A DNA stretch of 64,000 nt from Nostoc sp. NIES-3756 (GTDB lineage: Bacteria; Cyanobacteriota; Cyanobacteriia; Cyanobacteriales; Nostocaceae), in NCBI RefSeq assembly GCF_001548375.1, contig NZ_AP017295.1, forward strand, positions 6,152,001 to 6,216,000, read 5' to 3'. Below, piece by piece: positions 17,545-27,569 of the stretch (position 1 is its first letter; each line of letters starts with the position of its first letter). Below the pieces are notes generated by a model. It was given only the letters and a program-made list of their open reading frames with translations. It searched no databases and was not told the DNA's origin. Position numbers and translations under genes: made by a program.

Positions 17545-18147
17545 AATCTCTTGACATCAATATTCTCTAAGCTTTAACTGCTATTAATAAATCTAAAAAT
17601 ACTTAAAGCTAGTTTCTACATGATTAAGCGTGAAATATTAAGCTTTATAGCGTATTAGTGAATTAACTAAGCCATTATACATAAAATTTCTGCATCATCC
17701 ACTTATTCAGAAATTGGACAGATTTTTCTCTTGAACAATACATACGTAATGCAGTAATAATTTTTTCTCAATAGCTAAAAAATGTAAGGGATTTTAAAAA
17801 AATTTGGTTTTATATAGTTAATAAAATCAGGAACTTGTTGTAAATAAGACTAATCATAGATATTTCACCCAAGGTTTAATATCTTGAGGAAGAGGAAAGA
17901 AGTTAGCAATTACCCTTAGATAGTATTTGTAATTATCAACTTGGTACTAGCGCGTAGTAGCAGATTAATTCCTATGTCTTTAGGAGGATTTTAAGTAAAT
18001 TTGACTAATAAATAGCTAAAAAAAGCATCGGATACTAAAAAACTCAATATGGCTAAATGTAATGCGTTGTAACTCTTATTTTTTCGGGATAACATGAGAA
18101 TACAATCTTCTTTAGCTTTGTACACCACATAAGGTGTCAGTTTTTCT
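17545..18147. other. AT-rich spacer upstream of remA
   Basis: About 600 bp of AT-rich sequence separate the divergent hypothetical gene and remA. No credible open frame or hairpin stands out. The minus-strand frame 17991-18266 is a shadow of the remA region. It probably carries promoters for both flanking genes. Confidence 0.5.
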
Positions 18148-18414
18148 ATGGAAATACAGTTAATTAATATCGGTTTCGGCAATATTGTTTCGGCTAACCG
18201 AGTGGTTGCCATTGTGAGTCCAGAATCTGCTCCTATCAAGCGGATCATTACCGATGCTAGGGACAAAAATCAGCTAATTGATGCGACTTATGGTCGCAGA
18301 ACTAGAGCTGTAATTATCACCGATTCCAGTCACGTAATTTTGTCGGCGATTCAACCGGAAACGGTAGCGAATCGTTTCGTTATTTCCCGCGAGCATCAGA
18401 GTGTAGAAAACTAA
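18148..18414 (+). CDS. remA: RemA/DUF370 family DNA-binding regulator
   Basis: An 88-residue protein of the DUF370 family, related to Bacillus RemA (YlzA), which forms ring-like oligomers and binds DNA to activate matrix and osmoprotection genes. The family opening [19 protein letters not shown] is followed by the conserved [16 protein letters not shown] and [15 protein letters not shown]. Adjacency to gmk is conserved in many bacteria. The cyanobacterial role is not known. It is read in the same direction as gmk, 185 bp upstream. Confidence 0.88.
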   Translation: MEIQLINIGFGNIVSANRVVAIVSPESAPIKRIITDARDKNQLIDATYGRRTRAVIITDSSHVILSAIQPETVANRFVISREHQSVEN

Positions 18415-18599
18415 TTGACCAGAGGAGTAAAACCCTACTCCTGTTGGCAGCATATCAGCAGTACCATGTGAATTAGACAAGTTTTCTGTCACTCGTGCTA
18501 CACATTCGTTAGTTAAGGTTTGCGTTAATAACGTAGACTAGATTAAATTACTAACTTATCCAATGAACGATTGTTCTTGATTAATTCACAGGTTTACGG

Positions 18600-19196
18600 A
18601 TGATGCAAGTTTTATCCATCCATCGTGCTACTACCACAGAATCACCGTTTTCAGGCAAATTGATTGTGCTTACCGGGCCTAGTGGGGTCGGTAAAGGTAC
18701 TTTAATGCGATCGCTCCTCCAGCGTCATCCGGAACTTTATTACTCTGTCTCTGCGACAACTCGCGCGCCCCGTCCTGGGGAAGTCGATGGCAAAAATTAT
18801 TACTTTATTAGCCGCAGCAAGTTTGAACAATTGGTTGCTCAAGGCGAATTTCTTGAATCAGCCGAATTTGCGGGTAATTATTATGGCACTCCCCGCGAAG
18901 CTGTGCTTCATCAAGTCCAATCTGGCAAACTAGTTGTGTTAGAGATTGAACTAGAAGGGGCAAGGCAAATCCGCACTTCCTTCCCTCAAGCCCTGAATAT
19001 CTTTATTCTTCCGCCTTCCTTTGAAGAGTTAGAAAGACGGATTCGGGGGAGAGGACAGGATTCTGAGGAAGCGATCGCCCGTCGTCTACAGCGTGCCAAG
19101 GAAGAGATTCAAGCTGCTGACGAATTTGATATTCAAATCGTAAATGACGATTTTGAAACTGCTCTTAGTGCGATCGAAACAGCATTATTTGGATAA
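18600..19196 (+). CDS. gmk: Guanylate kinase
   Basis: The 198-residue cytosolic kinase converts GMP and ATP to GDP and ADP. The P-loop GPSGVGKGT is at about residues 26-34. The GMP-binding segment [19 protein letters not shown] follows, and the lid region carries [18 protein letters not shown]. The first 18 residues ([17 protein letters not shown]) precede the conserved core, so a start at 18603 is equally possible. remA lies upstream on the same strand. A hairpin and T-rich tract follow. Confidence 0.93.
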   Translation: MMQVLSIHRATTTESPFSGKLIVLTGPSGVGKGTLMRSLLQRHPELYYSVSATTRAPRPGEVDGKNYYFISRSKFEQLVAQGEFLESAEFAGNYYGTPREAVLHQVQSGKLVVLEIELEGARQIRTSFPQALNIFILPPSFEELERRIRGRGQDSEEAIARRLQRAKEEIQAADEFDIQIVNDDFETALSAIETALFG

Positions 19197-19244
19197 TAAA
19201 TATCCTCTAAAATCACAACCAAACAATTTACACCAAACAAGCTG

Positions 19245-19293
19245 AGGACACGGAAAGGAAGATATAATTTTCTTTTGTGTCCTTTAGTTTTTT
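19245..19293 (+). terminator. Terminator of gmk
   Basis: AGGACAC (19245-19251) pairs with GTGTCCT (19277-19283), with weak extra pairing of the purine/pyrimidine inner arms. TTAGTTTTTTAG follows, a usual rho-independent pattern 50 bp after the gmk stop. Confidence 0.7.
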
Positions 19294-19324
19294 AGTTAAC
19301 CAGATTTGATCAGTATCAGTTATA

Positions 19325-19354
19325 AAAACTCTACCCACAAGGGGATAGAGTTTT
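19325..19354. terminator. Terminator-like hairpin between gmk and psaL
   Basis: AAAACTCTACCC pairs with GGGGATAGAGTTTT with one bulge and a short ACAA loop. A-run and T-run on the two sides allow action in both directions, so it may end psaL transcripts from the right as well. Confidence 0.6.
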
Positions 19355-19469
19355 GTCAGTAGTCAGTGGTCAGTATCTGTCAATTTTTTAATACTATCTA
19401 CTCTTATGTCGAAGTATTAAAATATCAATCAAAAACCACTGACAACTGACACACACAGTGCAAATTGAA

Positions 19470-19985
19470 TTAGCCGAATAGACCTTGAATCAGAGCAATA
19501 TTGCTAGTCAAGAAGTAAGCAACTACTGCACCACCAATACCACCAATTAAGAAAGCACTGGCAAAATTGTTCCAGCCTTCCCTAGATTGGAAAGCATCAG
19601 GAGGAGTTGCAGTTACAGTAGCCAGGGGTTGGGGAGGATTGCTGCTAGCGTATAGAGATAAAGCGGCGGTTAGAATGACAACTAAGCCAATGCTTGCTAG
19701 TAATCCAGCAAGGTTAGCATTAGGTGTATCACGCAGGGGGCCTAATTTAGCGAAGGGGCCAAAAATCCAGTAACCGTGAGCCATCCCAACTTCTAACCCA
19801 CGTCTAAAAGGTGTGAGATTTGCACGATAGGCAGGTAGATTGTTAATGTACGACTTGGTTAAGTAAGAAGCATTAACAGGGGTTTCTAAGTTACCCCATT
19901 GAGGATCACGTCCGGCTGGAAAAACCACTTCCCGATTTCTAGGATCGCTAGGGGAATTTTTTGATGCGTCTACTGCTTGCGCCAT
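19470..19985 (-). CDS. psaL: Photosystem I reaction centre subunit XI (PsaL)
   Basis: The 171-residue thylakoid membrane protein is needed for PSI trimer or tetramer formation. Soluble N-terminus (MAQAVDASKNSPSDPRNREV) is followed by a conserved segment ETPVNASYLTKSYINNLPAYR. Two hydrophobic helices follow, about residues 87-112 (NLAGLLASIGLVVILTAALS) and 140-165 (FASAFLIGGIGGAVVAYFLT). A GAGG ribosome site precedes ATG. The psaF-psaJ pair lies 270 bp upstream on the same strand. A separate promoter in that 270-bp AT-rich gap is likely. Confidence 0.96.
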   Translation of the reverse strand: MAQAVDASKNSPSDPRNREVVFPAGRDPQWGNLETPVNASYLTKSYINNLPAYRANLTPFRRGLEVGMAHGYWIFGPFAKLGPLRDTPNANLAGLLASIGLVVILTAALSLYASSNPPQPLATVTATPPDAFQSREGWNNFASAFLIGGIGGAVVAYFLTSNIALIQGLFG

Positions 19986-20254
19986 ATTTTGTGTTGCCTC
20001 AAAAATACAATGGTGGCATTTTTATATTAATAATAATTGCAGCCTAAGATATTTTTTATTCGAGAAGTTTAGAAAAATTAATTTAGATTCTTTAAGATGG
20101 TGAAACTCGTAAGCTAATTCAAGCTTTACGAGCTACCAAAAATAGTTTTTAGTGCCTATTTGTGTGATAAATACACTTAATTGATTAAGCCAATTCATCA
20201 CACAAATTAGGCAAAAAACAACAGATTAACCCGTCTTAAAATCTGAGTTTTAAT

Positions 20255-20404
20255 TTATGGTAGGGGATGAAAAAGTAAATCTGGAAAAAAGCGATTGAAC
20301 TCAATCAAAATTCCGGCTGTGATGGTCAACCAGATAGTAGCAGCTACGGGTGCTGTGGAAATGAACTTGAGTAAGTAGGCGGATTGATCAGTTTTTTCTG
20401 CCAT
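20255..20404 (-). CDS. psaJ: Photosystem I reaction centre subunit IX (PsaJ)
   Basis: A 49-residue protein read directly from the minus strand: it begins [16 protein letters not shown] and ends LLFHPLP. One transmembrane helix ([17 protein letters not shown]) is followed by the conserved NRFFPDLLF segment typical of PsaJ. It binds chlorophyll at the PSI periphery and stabilises PsaF. A GGAGC ribosome site is 10 bases upstream of ATG. The gap from the psaF stop is 37 bp, so psaF-psaJ is an operon as in other cyanobacteria. Confidence 0.93.
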   Translation of the reverse strand: MAEKTDQSAYLLKFISTAPVAATIWLTITAGILIEFNRFFPDLLFHPLP

Positions 20405-20441
20405 GATTTTTGCTCCAAATAAATTAACAGATTAGGCGGAA

Positions 20442-20936
20442 TTAGCGGGGAGAAACAGTAATTTCAGAATCCTTAGCGGTTAATTCACCAGACAGGAGTT
20501 CTTTAACTGCGGCTAGCGGCCAAGTAAACCCACTGAGGATTATGGGTAGAGCAATACTCAAATCGATTTGGATTTCTTTTTGTTCAGAGTCATTACCCTT
20601 CTGAACTGTTTGTAAGTAAGCACGACCTACCCAACCAATCCAACCAGCAATGTAGAGGAAGAGGATGCTAGGAATTAGAAAATCACCAGCTTTGTCAAGA
20701 CGACCATCTACAATCAGGTGAGGATAACCTTCTGGCCCGCAAAGTTCTTGAGAATAACGCTCAAAACGTTTTTGTCCTGATTTGGGATCAGCTGTAGTAT
20801 TGCGGGCATTTTTTGCCAGTGCTTGGAATGCTGGATTTTCTGCACAAGGTGTCAGGTTAGCTCCCAAGGCTTTTGCTGGAGGAGCAAAGCTGAACGACAG
20901 ACAAATCACCAAAATCAAAGCAAACAATCGACGCAT
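20442..20936 (-). CDS. psaF: Photosystem I reaction centre subunit III (PsaF)
   Basis: The 164-residue precursor has ATG at 20936 ([20 protein letters not shown]) with AAGGAAA upstream. The longer frame to 20999 adds 21 residues without support. A cleavable signal peptide (about 1-23, ending PAKA) directs it to the thylakoid lumen. The lumenal domain has the cysteine pair in [11 protein letters not shown] and [19 protein letters not shown] hydrophobic helix near residues 90-110 ([20 protein letters not shown]) follows. It forms the lumenal docking face for plastocyanin or cytochrome c6. psaJ follows directly. Confidence 0.95.
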   Translation of the reverse strand: MRRLFALILVICLSFSFAPPAKALGANLTPCAENPAFQALAKNARNTTADPKSGQKRFERYSQELCGPEGYPHLIVDGRLDKAGDFLIPSILFLYIAGWIGWVGRAYLQTVQKGNDSEQKEIQIDLSIALPIILSGFTWPLAAVKELLSGELTAKDSEITVSPR

Positions 20937-21097
20937 GGATTTGTTTCCTTTTATTACACAAGAAAAAGTTTTTTGTACAAAACGAAGCGGCTTGTACACT
21001 TTTGATTTGCTTAACTAGCAAGTCATCATACTCTTGCGCGGGAATCGAGTAAAGTTTAAGTAAATAAAAGTTAAAGCTTCTCAAACAAATCTTTAGA

Positions 21098-21204
21098 GAG
21101 TACTGAGTATTGAGTGAAGAGTGCTGAGTAGAATTTTTCATAATTAGGGAAAATTATTTTAGACCTCATACTTGGAAACTCAGGACTCAGGACTCAGCAC
21201 CCAT
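21098..21204. repeat. Heptamer arrays of TGAGTNN / ACTCAGG type
   Basis: TGAGTAC/TGAGTAT/TGAGTGA-type copies at 21098-21131 and the complementary ACTCAGGACTCAGG copies at 21178-21202 could pair across about 50 bp. They lie in the divergent psaF-tsaD spacer just before the tsaD start. Confidence 0.75.
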
Positions 21205-21219
21205 TACTTGGTCGTAGCA

Positions 21220-22260
21220 ATGACAACTGTTTTAGCAATCGAAACCAGCTGTGATGAAACTGCCGTAGCAATTGTAAAGAATCGTCAAGTTTGCAGTAGT
21301 ATCGTAGCTTCGCAAATACCAGTTCACCAACAGTATGGGGGTGTAGTACCGGAAGTAGCCTCACGAGCGCATTTGGAAACGATAAATGACGCGATCGCCC
21401 AAGCGATGGCACAAGCTCAACTAGATTGGGGTAAAATCGACGGGATCGCTGCCACTTGTGCGCCTGGACTTGTAGGAGCGCTGTTAGTGGGGCTAACTGC
21501 TGCCAAAACTTTAGCAATTTTACACGATAAACCATTTTTGGGAGTTCACCACCTCGAAGGTCACATCTACGCGACTTATTTGAGTGAGCCAACTTTAGAT
21601 CCCCCTTTTCTTAGCTTACTTGTTTCTGGAGGACATACAAGCTTAATTTACGTTAAAGAATGTGGCGTGTATGAAACCCTGGGGGAAACTCGTGATGATG
21701 CAGCTGGGGAAGCCTTTGATAAAGTTGCTAGGTTATTGAAGTTAGGTTATCCCGGTGGCCCTGTGATTGACAAACTAGCTCAAACAGGCGATCCCCAAGC
21801 TTTTGTTTTGCCAGAAGGAAAAGTGTCTTTACCGGGTGGAGGATTCCATCGCTATGACGGCAGTTTTAGCGGCTTAAAGACGGCTGTATTACGTTTAGTG
21901 CAGCAATTAGAGAAAGAGGGAGATAAACTGCCAACAGAGGACATTGCCGCCAGCTTTCAGACAACTGTAGCTAAGGCTTTAACCAAAAGAGCGATCGCCT
22001 GTGCTTTAGACTATGGTTTAGATACCATTGCCGTAGGTGGGGGAGTAGCCGCCAATAGTGGTTTAAGAAAACACCTACAAGCAGCAGCCACAGAAAATAA
22101 CCTCCGCGTCCTCTTTCCACCCCTAAAATTCTGTACCGATAACGCCGCCATGATAGCCTGCGCCGCCGCAGACCATTTATCACGCGGACACACCTCCCCC
22201 CTAACTCTAGGTGTAGAGTCACGGCTAAGTCTAAGCCAAGTAATGAAGTTGTATCAGTAG
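21220..22260 (+). CDS. tsaD: tRNA threonylcarbamoyladenosine synthase subunit TsaD
   Basis: The 346-residue enzyme transfers the threonylcarbamoyl group to A37 of ANN-decoding tRNAs (t6A). ATG at 21220 gives [19 protein letters not shown], the standard TsaD opening. The metal site HxxxH is H111/H115 in HHLEGH. Further ASKHA-fold motifs are [29 protein letters not shown] and [11 protein letters not shown]. An in-frame upstream extension to 21172 runs through repeats and is rejected. tsaC, giving the substrate threonylcarbamoyl-AMP, is 6 kb downstream on the same strand. Confidence 0.95.
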   Translation: MTTVLAIETSCDETAVAIVKNRQVCSSIVASQIPVHQQYGGVVPEVASRAHLETINDAIAQAMAQAQLDWGKIDGIAATCAPGLVGALLVGLTAAKTLAILHDKPFLGVHHLEGHIYATYLSEPTLDPPFLSLLVSGGHTSLIYVKECGVYETLGETRDDAAGEAFDKVARLLKLGYPGGPVIDKLAQTGDPQAFVLPEGKVSLPGGGFHRYDGSFSGLKTAVLRLVQQLEKEGDKLPTEDIAASFQTTVAKALTKRAIACALDYGLDTIAVGGGVAANSGLRKHLQAAATENNLRVLFPPLKFCTDNAAMIACAAADHLSRGHTSPLTLGVESRLSLSQVMKLYQ

Positions 22261-22341
22261 TCCACAGTTAATAGTCCATAGTCCAAGGACTCAGCCTCTA
22301 TCTTTGGCTGTTGACTGTTGACTAATGACTAATGACTAATT
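22258..22341. repeat. Heptamer array (STRR) between tsaD and hydrolase gene
   Basis: Copies of AGTCCAC/AGTCCATA are followed, after a short break, by TTGACTG/ACTAATG copies. The array supplies the last five codons and stop of the minus-strand hydrolase gene (reading LVISH). Confidence 0.85.
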
Positions 22342-23233
22342 CCCGAATATGATTTGCAACTGCATCTGGCTGTTCTAACATTGCTAAATGTCCACAATTA
22401 GGAATTTCTATCACATTGTCGCCACAGTATTGGAAAAGCCTATGAAAACTCGCTAAGTGACGTACATACTTGGGTTCCATTACTTTATCGTCAGTCCCAG
22501 CCAGGAAATACACTGGCTGCTTTAACTGCGAGACTAACTTTGGTAAACGGTTAACTTCTTCCTCGGTTGTGGAGTCTAACAACGCGCCTAAAGCTGCTTC
22601 CGGGTCAGCAACGATAAAATCTATGACTCGCTGACGCGCCCACTGACGGTCTAAGGGACGAGATACACTAGCTCTGGTGAAGAGTAAATCAATCAGAGGT
22701 ACTTGGGATAACCAACGGGGACGGAGTTGTAAAAATCGCTGTCCTGCTAAACGGAACTGTTCAAAAGCTTCTTTGAGATAAATACCACCGCCTGCGTTGA
22801 TACAAATGACACCCTTGATACACTCAGGCATTTGTGATGCTGCCCATAGAGCGATCGTACCTCCTAATGAATGACCAACTAGCCAAGCACTATTAATATT
22901 TAGCTGTTTCAACAGTGCAGCCAAATCTTGAGCATAGGCAGCTGGTGTATAGACAGACTCTAAGGATAAATTTATATCTTGCACAGACTGAGCCGATAAA
23001 CCGACAGAACCAAGCTCTCGGTGAAAATCACTTTCTAACTGTGACTGAGAGTCCCCAAAGCCGCGTAAATCATAGGATAAACACTGTAAATCCATTGACA
23101 ACCGGGAAATGACAGGTTGCCAATATTCACGGCTATTGAGCCAACCGTGAATAAATACTAGAGCATCAGGGCAGGATGTAGGGGCTGTCAGCTCGTATGC
23201 GTGTGGAAAGCCCAAGATTTCAATAGTTGCCAT
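22322..23233 (-). CDS. Alpha/beta hydrolase
   Basis: The 303-residue soluble alpha/beta-fold hydrolase opens MATIEILGFPHAYELTAP. An oxyanion motif FIHGWLNS is near residue 28. The nucleophile elbow GHSLGG lies near 119. The acid is probably in FLAGTDDKVMEP, and the catalytic His sits near the end in IEIPNCGHLAMLEQPD. It has no signal peptide. Substrate is unknown; esterase, lipase and lactonase are equally possible. The stop and last codons are inside a heptamer array. Its 3' end meets that of tsaD. Confidence 0.87.
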   Translation of the reverse strand: MATIEILGFPHAYELTAPTSCPDALVFIHGWLNSREYWQPVISRLSMDLQCLSYDLRGFGDSQSQLESDFHRELGSVGLSAQSVQDINLSLESVYTPAAYAQDLAALLKQLNINSAWLVGHSLGGTIALWAASQMPECIKGVICINAGGGIYLKEAFEQFRLAGQRFLQLRPRWLSQVPLIDLLFTRASVSRPLDRQWARQRVIDFIVADPEAALGALLDSTTEEEVNRLPKLVSQLKQPVYFLAGTDDKVMEPKYVRHLASFHRLFQYCGDNVIEIPNCGHLAMLEQPDAVANHIRELVISH

Positions 23234-23350
23234 ATCTATATCGTAACCCCAAGGGTGGGTGCGACAAAATAAGCAATTTAAAAACAGAAACGTTTAGGTT
23301 ATAGGTGAGGGAGATGAGGGAGAAACCTTTCCCCTTTCCAAATCCTAATT

Positions 23351-24070
23351 TTACTTCCCTAACAACCTTTGGCGTACCCCTTCAGCAATTTTATGTCCCA
23401 GATACTCAGGAATTAGACTTTCATTTGGCCCCAACAGATAGAGAATTAGCCTAGTACGTCCACGCCAAACTAGTAAGTTAGCATTAACCACTAATAGGTC
23501 TTCCTGCCAAATAGCATACATGACCTTGTAAAATAACCCTGGTTGATTATCAGCTTCAATCACCAACGCTGGGAGGTGAAAAACCGGATCAACATAAAAT
23601 TCAGTCTGTACTTGTTCTAAACCAACGTCTAAGTTGAACTCTACAGCTAACATTTCTTCTACTTCAAACCGCCCTCCTAAAGCCTCACGAATGGCACGGC
23701 AAACATTCTCTGCTGTTTTATCAGTCAGGGCTTTACTACCACGGGATACCAAAAGTTTAATAAAGACTAGCATCGGTGGTTTGATTTGCCCGTAAAGACT
23801 CAGACCATGAATAGTTAGTCCATAGGCGGCTAGCACACCAAAAATGTCACTAAGAAGAAATGATTGATTGCGGTAGGCAAAATGCAGCGCACTTTTACTA
23901 CCTTCCGGCTTCAACTCAATTACGGCACGTTTAGTTTTATAAAGACGATAGGCTAGCCGCAAATTTTGCAGTTGAATCTCACTGCTGACAAATTGTTCAT
24001 AAAACTGGGGAAACGCTCTGTTAAAGCGCTTAAGAAGTTCCAGTGTCGAAGATTTTAAACCAGAAGCCAT
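23351..24070 (-). CDS. ACT-like domain regulatory protein (GlnD-tail type)
   Basis: The 239-residue soluble protein has two segments that look like ACT or GlnD-C-terminal folds. The first is around FLLSDIFGVLAAYGLTIHGLSLYG, the second around VIEADNQPGLFYKVMYAIW, where the DNQPGLFYKV sequence resembles the ACT signature DRPGLL. The N-terminal 80 residues are helical and basic. Such proteins usually sense small molecules such as amino acids, but nothing defines the ligand here. Monocistronic, 117 bp from the hydrolase gene upstream-strand start. Confidence 0.6.
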   Translation of the reverse strand: MASGLKSSTLELLKRFNRAFPQFYEQFVSSEIQLQNLRLAYRLYKTKRAVIELKPEGSKSALHFAYRNQSFLLSDIFGVLAAYGLTIHGLSLYGQIKPPMLVFIKLLVSRGSKALTDKTAENVCRAIREALGGRFEVEEMLAVEFNLDVGLEQVQTEFYVDPVFHLPALVIEADNQPGLFYKVMYAIWQEDLLVVNANLLVWRGRTRLILYLLGPNESLIPEYLGHKIAEGVRQRLLGK

Positions 24071-24445
24071 TGTAGGTGTAAAACTCGCTTGCTTTTGTCG
24101 CTTGAGGAGTAGAGAGTAGGGGAAGATGAGGAAGATGGGGAAGTAGGGGAAGCAGGGGAATAACTTATATTTACCTCATCCTCCTCATCTCCCTCATCTC
24201 TTTTATATACAATTCGCTCTTAGGACTTTTCGTTTTGAGGAATTTGTCCTAGCCTTTACAACAAAGTGCTAAAGTTGAAAATAATTGGTGTAAAACACAC
24301 TGTAACCGGCTGTAGCCACTGAAGGTCTAAAAACTTCTCATAAATTGAGTTTACGGACTAAGCAATGGTATTCGCTGGGTCAGGTGTGAATCAACACTCT
24401 AGATAGTGGACACCAATTTAGTTATACTACCCGAACCGCGTTGGC
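24071..24445. other. Spacer with opposed G-rich and C-rich repeats
   Basis: The 375-bp spacer contains a G-rich block at about 24110-24160 (GGGGAAG/GATGAGG copies) and a C-rich block at about 24172-24200 (CTCATCTCC copies), separated by TTATATTTACC. Together they can fold into a long hairpin. The right half is ordinary AT-rich sequence and probably holds the promoter of the next gene. No gene seen. Confidence 0.6.
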
Positions 24446-24997
24446 ATGGGTTTTTGGAAAACTTGGTTTAGTACTCCTGAATCTGGGACAAGTAAAACAC
24501 AATCCTTTGAAGAGCATACGGTAGACGCTACGGGCAACTCTAACCCGAAAAGCGATGCGTCAGCAGGTACAAGAAATGCAGAACGTATCGTTTTTAGCAC
24601 CGAGCGAGATATTGACCTGTATGAACTCGAAGAACTTTGTGATGCTGTTGGCTGGTCACGTCGTCCGTTAAGGAAGGTGAAAAAAGCCATTGAGCATAGT
24701 TTTCTCGTAGCTTCTATGTGGCAAGTAAGAGGAAACCAAAGACGGCTAATTGGTTTTGCTCGTGCTACCTCAGATCACGCTTTTAACGCCACTATTTGGG
24801 ATGTGGTAGTTCACCCAGATTTTCAAAGTAAAGGGCTGGGTAAGGCTTTGATGAAGTATGTACTTAAAAAACTCAGGAGTGAAGAAATTAGTAATGTAAC
24901 TCTCTTTGCTGACCCTCATGTTGTAGACTTTTACCGCACTATGGGTTTCATGCCAGATCCGGAAGGCATAAAAGGAATGTTTTGGTATCCTCATTAA
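24446..24997 (+). CDS. GNAT family N-acetyltransferase (ycf52/SNAT-like)
   Basis: A 183-residue acetyltransferase. The first 50 residues are a low-complexity polar leader ([20 protein letters not shown]). The GNAT core then has the acetyl-CoA motif [20 protein letters not shown] (about residues 119-138) and a C-terminal [20 protein letters not shown]. The [18 protein letters not shown] stretch is shared with the plastid ycf52 / serotonin N-acetyltransferase-like group found in cyanobacteria and chloroplasts. Substrate is not known here. A tRNA gene follows 80 bp downstream. Confidence 0.85.
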   Translation: MGFWKTWFSTPESGTSKTQSFEEHTVDATGNSNPKSDASAGTRNAERIVFSTERDIDLYELEELCDAVGWSRRPLRKVKKAIEHSFLVASMWQVRGNQRRLIGFARATSDHAFNATIWDVVVHPDFQSKGLGKALMKYVLKKLRSEEISNVTLFADPHVVDFYRTMGFMPDPEGIKGMFWYPH

Positions 24998-25075
24998 GTT
25001 TTCTCTAGAAAAAAACATAGCCAATAGTCAAAAAATTAGCTATAATAGACAAAGCTTGTGTGACTAAAGCACAAT

Positions 25076-25149
25076 CGGGATGTAGCGCAGCTTGGTAGCG
25101 CGCCTGCTTTGGGAGCAGGATGCCGCAGGTTCAAATCCTGTCATCCCGA
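25076..25149 (+). tRNA. tRNA-Pro(TGG)
   Basis: The 74-nt cloverleaf has acceptor arms CGGGATG/CATCCCG, the D-arm TAGCGCAGCTTGGTAGCGCG, anticodon arm CCTGCTTTGGGAGCAGG with anticodon TGG, and the T arm CAGGTTCAAATCCTG. The discriminator base is A. CCA is not encoded. A strong terminator follows. Confidence 0.96.
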
Positions 25150-25171
25150 TTTAAGTTGATTATTAATAAGG

Positions 25172-25211
25172 AAAACCCATACCCTGGCAGACTGGGGTAT
25201 GGGTTTTCTGT
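25172..25211 (+). terminator. Terminator downstream of tRNA-Pro
   Basis: AAAACCCATACCC (25172-25184) pairs with GGGTATGGGTTTT (25195-25207), around a 10-base loop TGGCAGACTG, followed by TTTTCTG. It is the only hairpin of this strength in the interval. Confidence 0.88.
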
Positions 25212-25806
25212 ATAGATATCATTAGAACAATTAGAATTTACTATCATAGTTATCAGTTGATATCAAAAAATGCTATTTCAGTCTGTATTTATACATAAAA
25301 AAGTAAATTAATTGAGCGATTGTATATTGTTGGATTAGCTTAATTAATAGCAAATTTTTGTTATATACAGAATTGAAGAAACTAAATATATATGTATAAA
25401 ATTAACCATTTAATCAACTAGCATGATGAGGAACGATCGCTATTGAATAACGTCCCTAAATTTAGCTAAGAGCAATAAAATGGCATTGACCTTATTTACA
25501 AAAAAGGGAAGATTTTAGTCTTAGTGGCGACTATATTTAATGGGCATCTACATGGATGTGTAGTGAATAGTTAAGCAAAACAGAGAAAAGCACAACTAAA
25601 AATACGGTCAACGAGTAGCAAGGAAATAACGGCTATCCTTAAGAGTTTGAAAATCTTAAGCTTTAAGTGTAAATTGGGAGCATTTAACGACTACCACAAC
25701 TTTTTCTCATTTCCCAGAAATTGATATATAACTAAGACGAGTTGGTGGCGCGTAAATCCAACAATTGGTCTAACTGGAATTGAACACATTGATGCGAGGA
25801 ATACTC
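25208..25806. other. AT-rich spacer upstream of tic22
   Basis: About 600 bp without a gene. The only internal symmetry is a weak CTTAAG/CTTAAG dyad near 25638-25660. It probably contains the tic22-prmC promoter. Confidence 0.5.
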
Positions 25807-26649
25807 ATGAAAGCATTGGTTCGGTGGGGCGCAACATTAGGTTTGCTAGGAAGTACTTTACTAGGCACAGTATATTTGGGTAGCTTGCCTGCAATTGCGT
25901 TATCAGAACAACAAATTAAAGAAAAGTTAGATGGCGTACCTGTTTATTTAGTTACAAATGAAAAAGGTTTACCATTAAGTCGTCCTCTACCAGCTCCACA
26001 AAACGGGCAGAAGGCTGGTGGTTCAATCACAGGGGTTTATATGAGCCGTCAAGAGGCTCAGGCTTTTATTAACGAGTTGCGCAACGCTAAAAATAAAGAC
26101 CCAAAGATGGAAGAAATCATCAAAAGCCTACAGGTGACACCTGTACCGCTAGGGGTGATCTATCAGCAATTGCAACAAAGTAAAAAAGACCCTAATCGTT
26201 TGTTGTTCGCTTTTAAACCTGTAGATCAGGAAGTTAAGGGGGCAATGGATTTACTGCGCCAAACCGGTCAACAGGTAAATCAGTTTAAGAGCGTGCCGAT
26301 GTTTGCTGTCAGATTTGCACCAGATCAGGGTTATGTCTCAATCAAACCAGGTAGTGGCAATGAACAGTACATACCTCTGTTCTTGAGTAAACAGGATGCA
26401 CAGGGTTTGTTAGGACAAGTCAAGCAAAAACACCCGAAAGCGGATATTCAAGTTCTAGATATAGATGGGGTGATTCAGACTTTACAAGCTAAAAATGATC
26501 CTTGGCTGAGTCAAGTTGTCATCGTACCATCACCAGAATCTAGAGAATATATTCGGACTTTACCTAAAAACCAAGGGTCTAACACTCCGGCTGCACCTAA
26601 CCGCAATAACAATACAGCTAAACCAGGAACAAGACCGAATTCGCGTTAA
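25807..26649 (+). CDS. tic22: Tic22-family periplasmic protein
   Basis: From ATG 25807 (MKALVRWGATLGLLGSTLLG) the product is 280 residues, with a GAGGA ribosome site six bases upstream. The longer frame from TTG 25780 lacks such a site. A signal peptide of about 30 residues ends near LPAIA. The mature part carries two copies of the Tic22-like unit, seen by the pair VPVYLVTNEKGLPLSRP / VPMFAVRFAPDQGYVSIKP followed by VYMSRQEAQAF / LFLSKQDAQGL. The Anabaena homologue is a periplasmic factor in outer-membrane biogenesis and is related to the chloroplast import protein. The tail is low-complexity Asn/Pro/Thr. prmC starts 2 bases later. Confidence 0.88.
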   Translation: MKALVRWGATLGLLGSTLLGTVYLGSLPAIALSEQQIKEKLDGVPVYLVTNEKGLPLSRPLPAPQNGQKAGGSITGVYMSRQEAQAFINELRNAKNKDPKMEEIIKSLQVTPVPLGVIYQQLQQSKKDPNRLLFAFKPVDQEVKGAMDLLRQTGQQVNQFKSVPMFAVRFAPDQGYVSIKPGSGNEQYIPLFLSKQDAQGLLGQVKQKHPKADIQVLDIDGVIQTLQAKNDPWLSQVVIVPSPESREYIRTLPKNQGSNTPAAPNRNNNTAKPGTRPNSR

Positions 26650-26651
26650 GC

Positions 26652-27569
26652 ATGACAAATCAACGGTTAAATGTAGTTTCTGGTTTACAACTTTGGCAAT
26701 GGCGCACTAGGGCGACTCAAAGCGCGATCGCTCACAATGTTCCTGTGGTAGAAGTAGACTGGTTATTGCAAGAAATAGCTGGTTTAGACCGTTTGGCACT
26801 ACGTCTAGAGTCGTTTAAAGATTGGTCTGAGATTGCCATAGATTTATCTTTGGACGAGTTAGACCAGTTGTGGCAAAGGCGATTAAGCGATCGCCTACCC
26901 GTACAGTACATCGCTGGGATGACACCTTGGCGCAACTTTAAGCTTACGGTGTCCAGCGCGGTTTTGATTCCCAGACCTGAAACCGAATGCTTGATTGATT
27001 TGGCTGTGGCTGCTGTTGCTGATAGTGAACTAGCACCACAGTTACAACAAGGACATTGGGTGGATTTGGGAACCGGGAGTGGGGCGATCGCTTTGGGGTT
27101 AGCAGATACTTTCAGGGAGGCGACAATTCACGCTGTTGATTACAGCCGCGAAGCTTTGGCGATCGCCGAGCAAAATGCCTGTAACTTGGGTCTAATTGAG
27201 AGGATAAAGTTTTACCAAGGTCGCTGGTGGGAGCCTTTAAACTTACTTAAAGGTCAAGTTAGTGGCATGGTATCTAATCCTCCTTATATTCCCAGTAATG
27301 TTGTGCCTACGCTACAACCAGAAGTAGTAAACCATGAACCACATTTAGCCTTAGATGGTGGTACTGATGGCTTAGATGCAGTCCGCCATTTGGTAGAAGT
27401 TGCCCCCAGTTATTTACAACCTGGGGGTATATGGTTAATTGAAATGATGGCAGGTCAGGCAGAAGCAGTCAAAACTCTGCTGCAACAGCAAGGAAACTAT
27501 GAAAATATTCAAATTCATGCTGATTTAGCTGGGATTGAACGCTTCGCCCTAGCACGTATTGAGTACTGA
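26652..27569 (+). CDS. prmC: Peptide chain release factor N5-glutamine methyltransferase
   Basis: The 305-residue SAM-dependent enzyme methylates the GGQ glutamine of release factors RF1/RF2. An N-terminal helical domain (residues 1-80) precedes the SAM motif VDLGTGSGAIALGLA and the target-Gln binding motif NPPYIPS near residue 211, both diagnostic for PrmC. The start is 2 bases after the tic22 stop, so the pair is probably co-transcribed. There is no functional link known between the two. Confidence 0.92.
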   Translation: MTNQRLNVVSGLQLWQWRTRATQSAIAHNVPVVEVDWLLQEIAGLDRLALRLESFKDWSEIAIDLSLDELDQLWQRRLSDRLPVQYIAGMTPWRNFKLTVSSAVLIPRPETECLIDLAVAAVADSELAPQLQQGHWVDLGTGSGAIALGLADTFREATIHAVDYSREALAIAEQNACNLGLIERIKFYQGRWWEPLNLLKGQVSGMVSNPPYIPSNVVPTLQPEVVNHEPHLALDGGTDGLDAVRHLVEVAPSYLQPGGIWLIEMMAGQAEAVKTLLQQQGNYENIQIHADLAGIERFALARIEY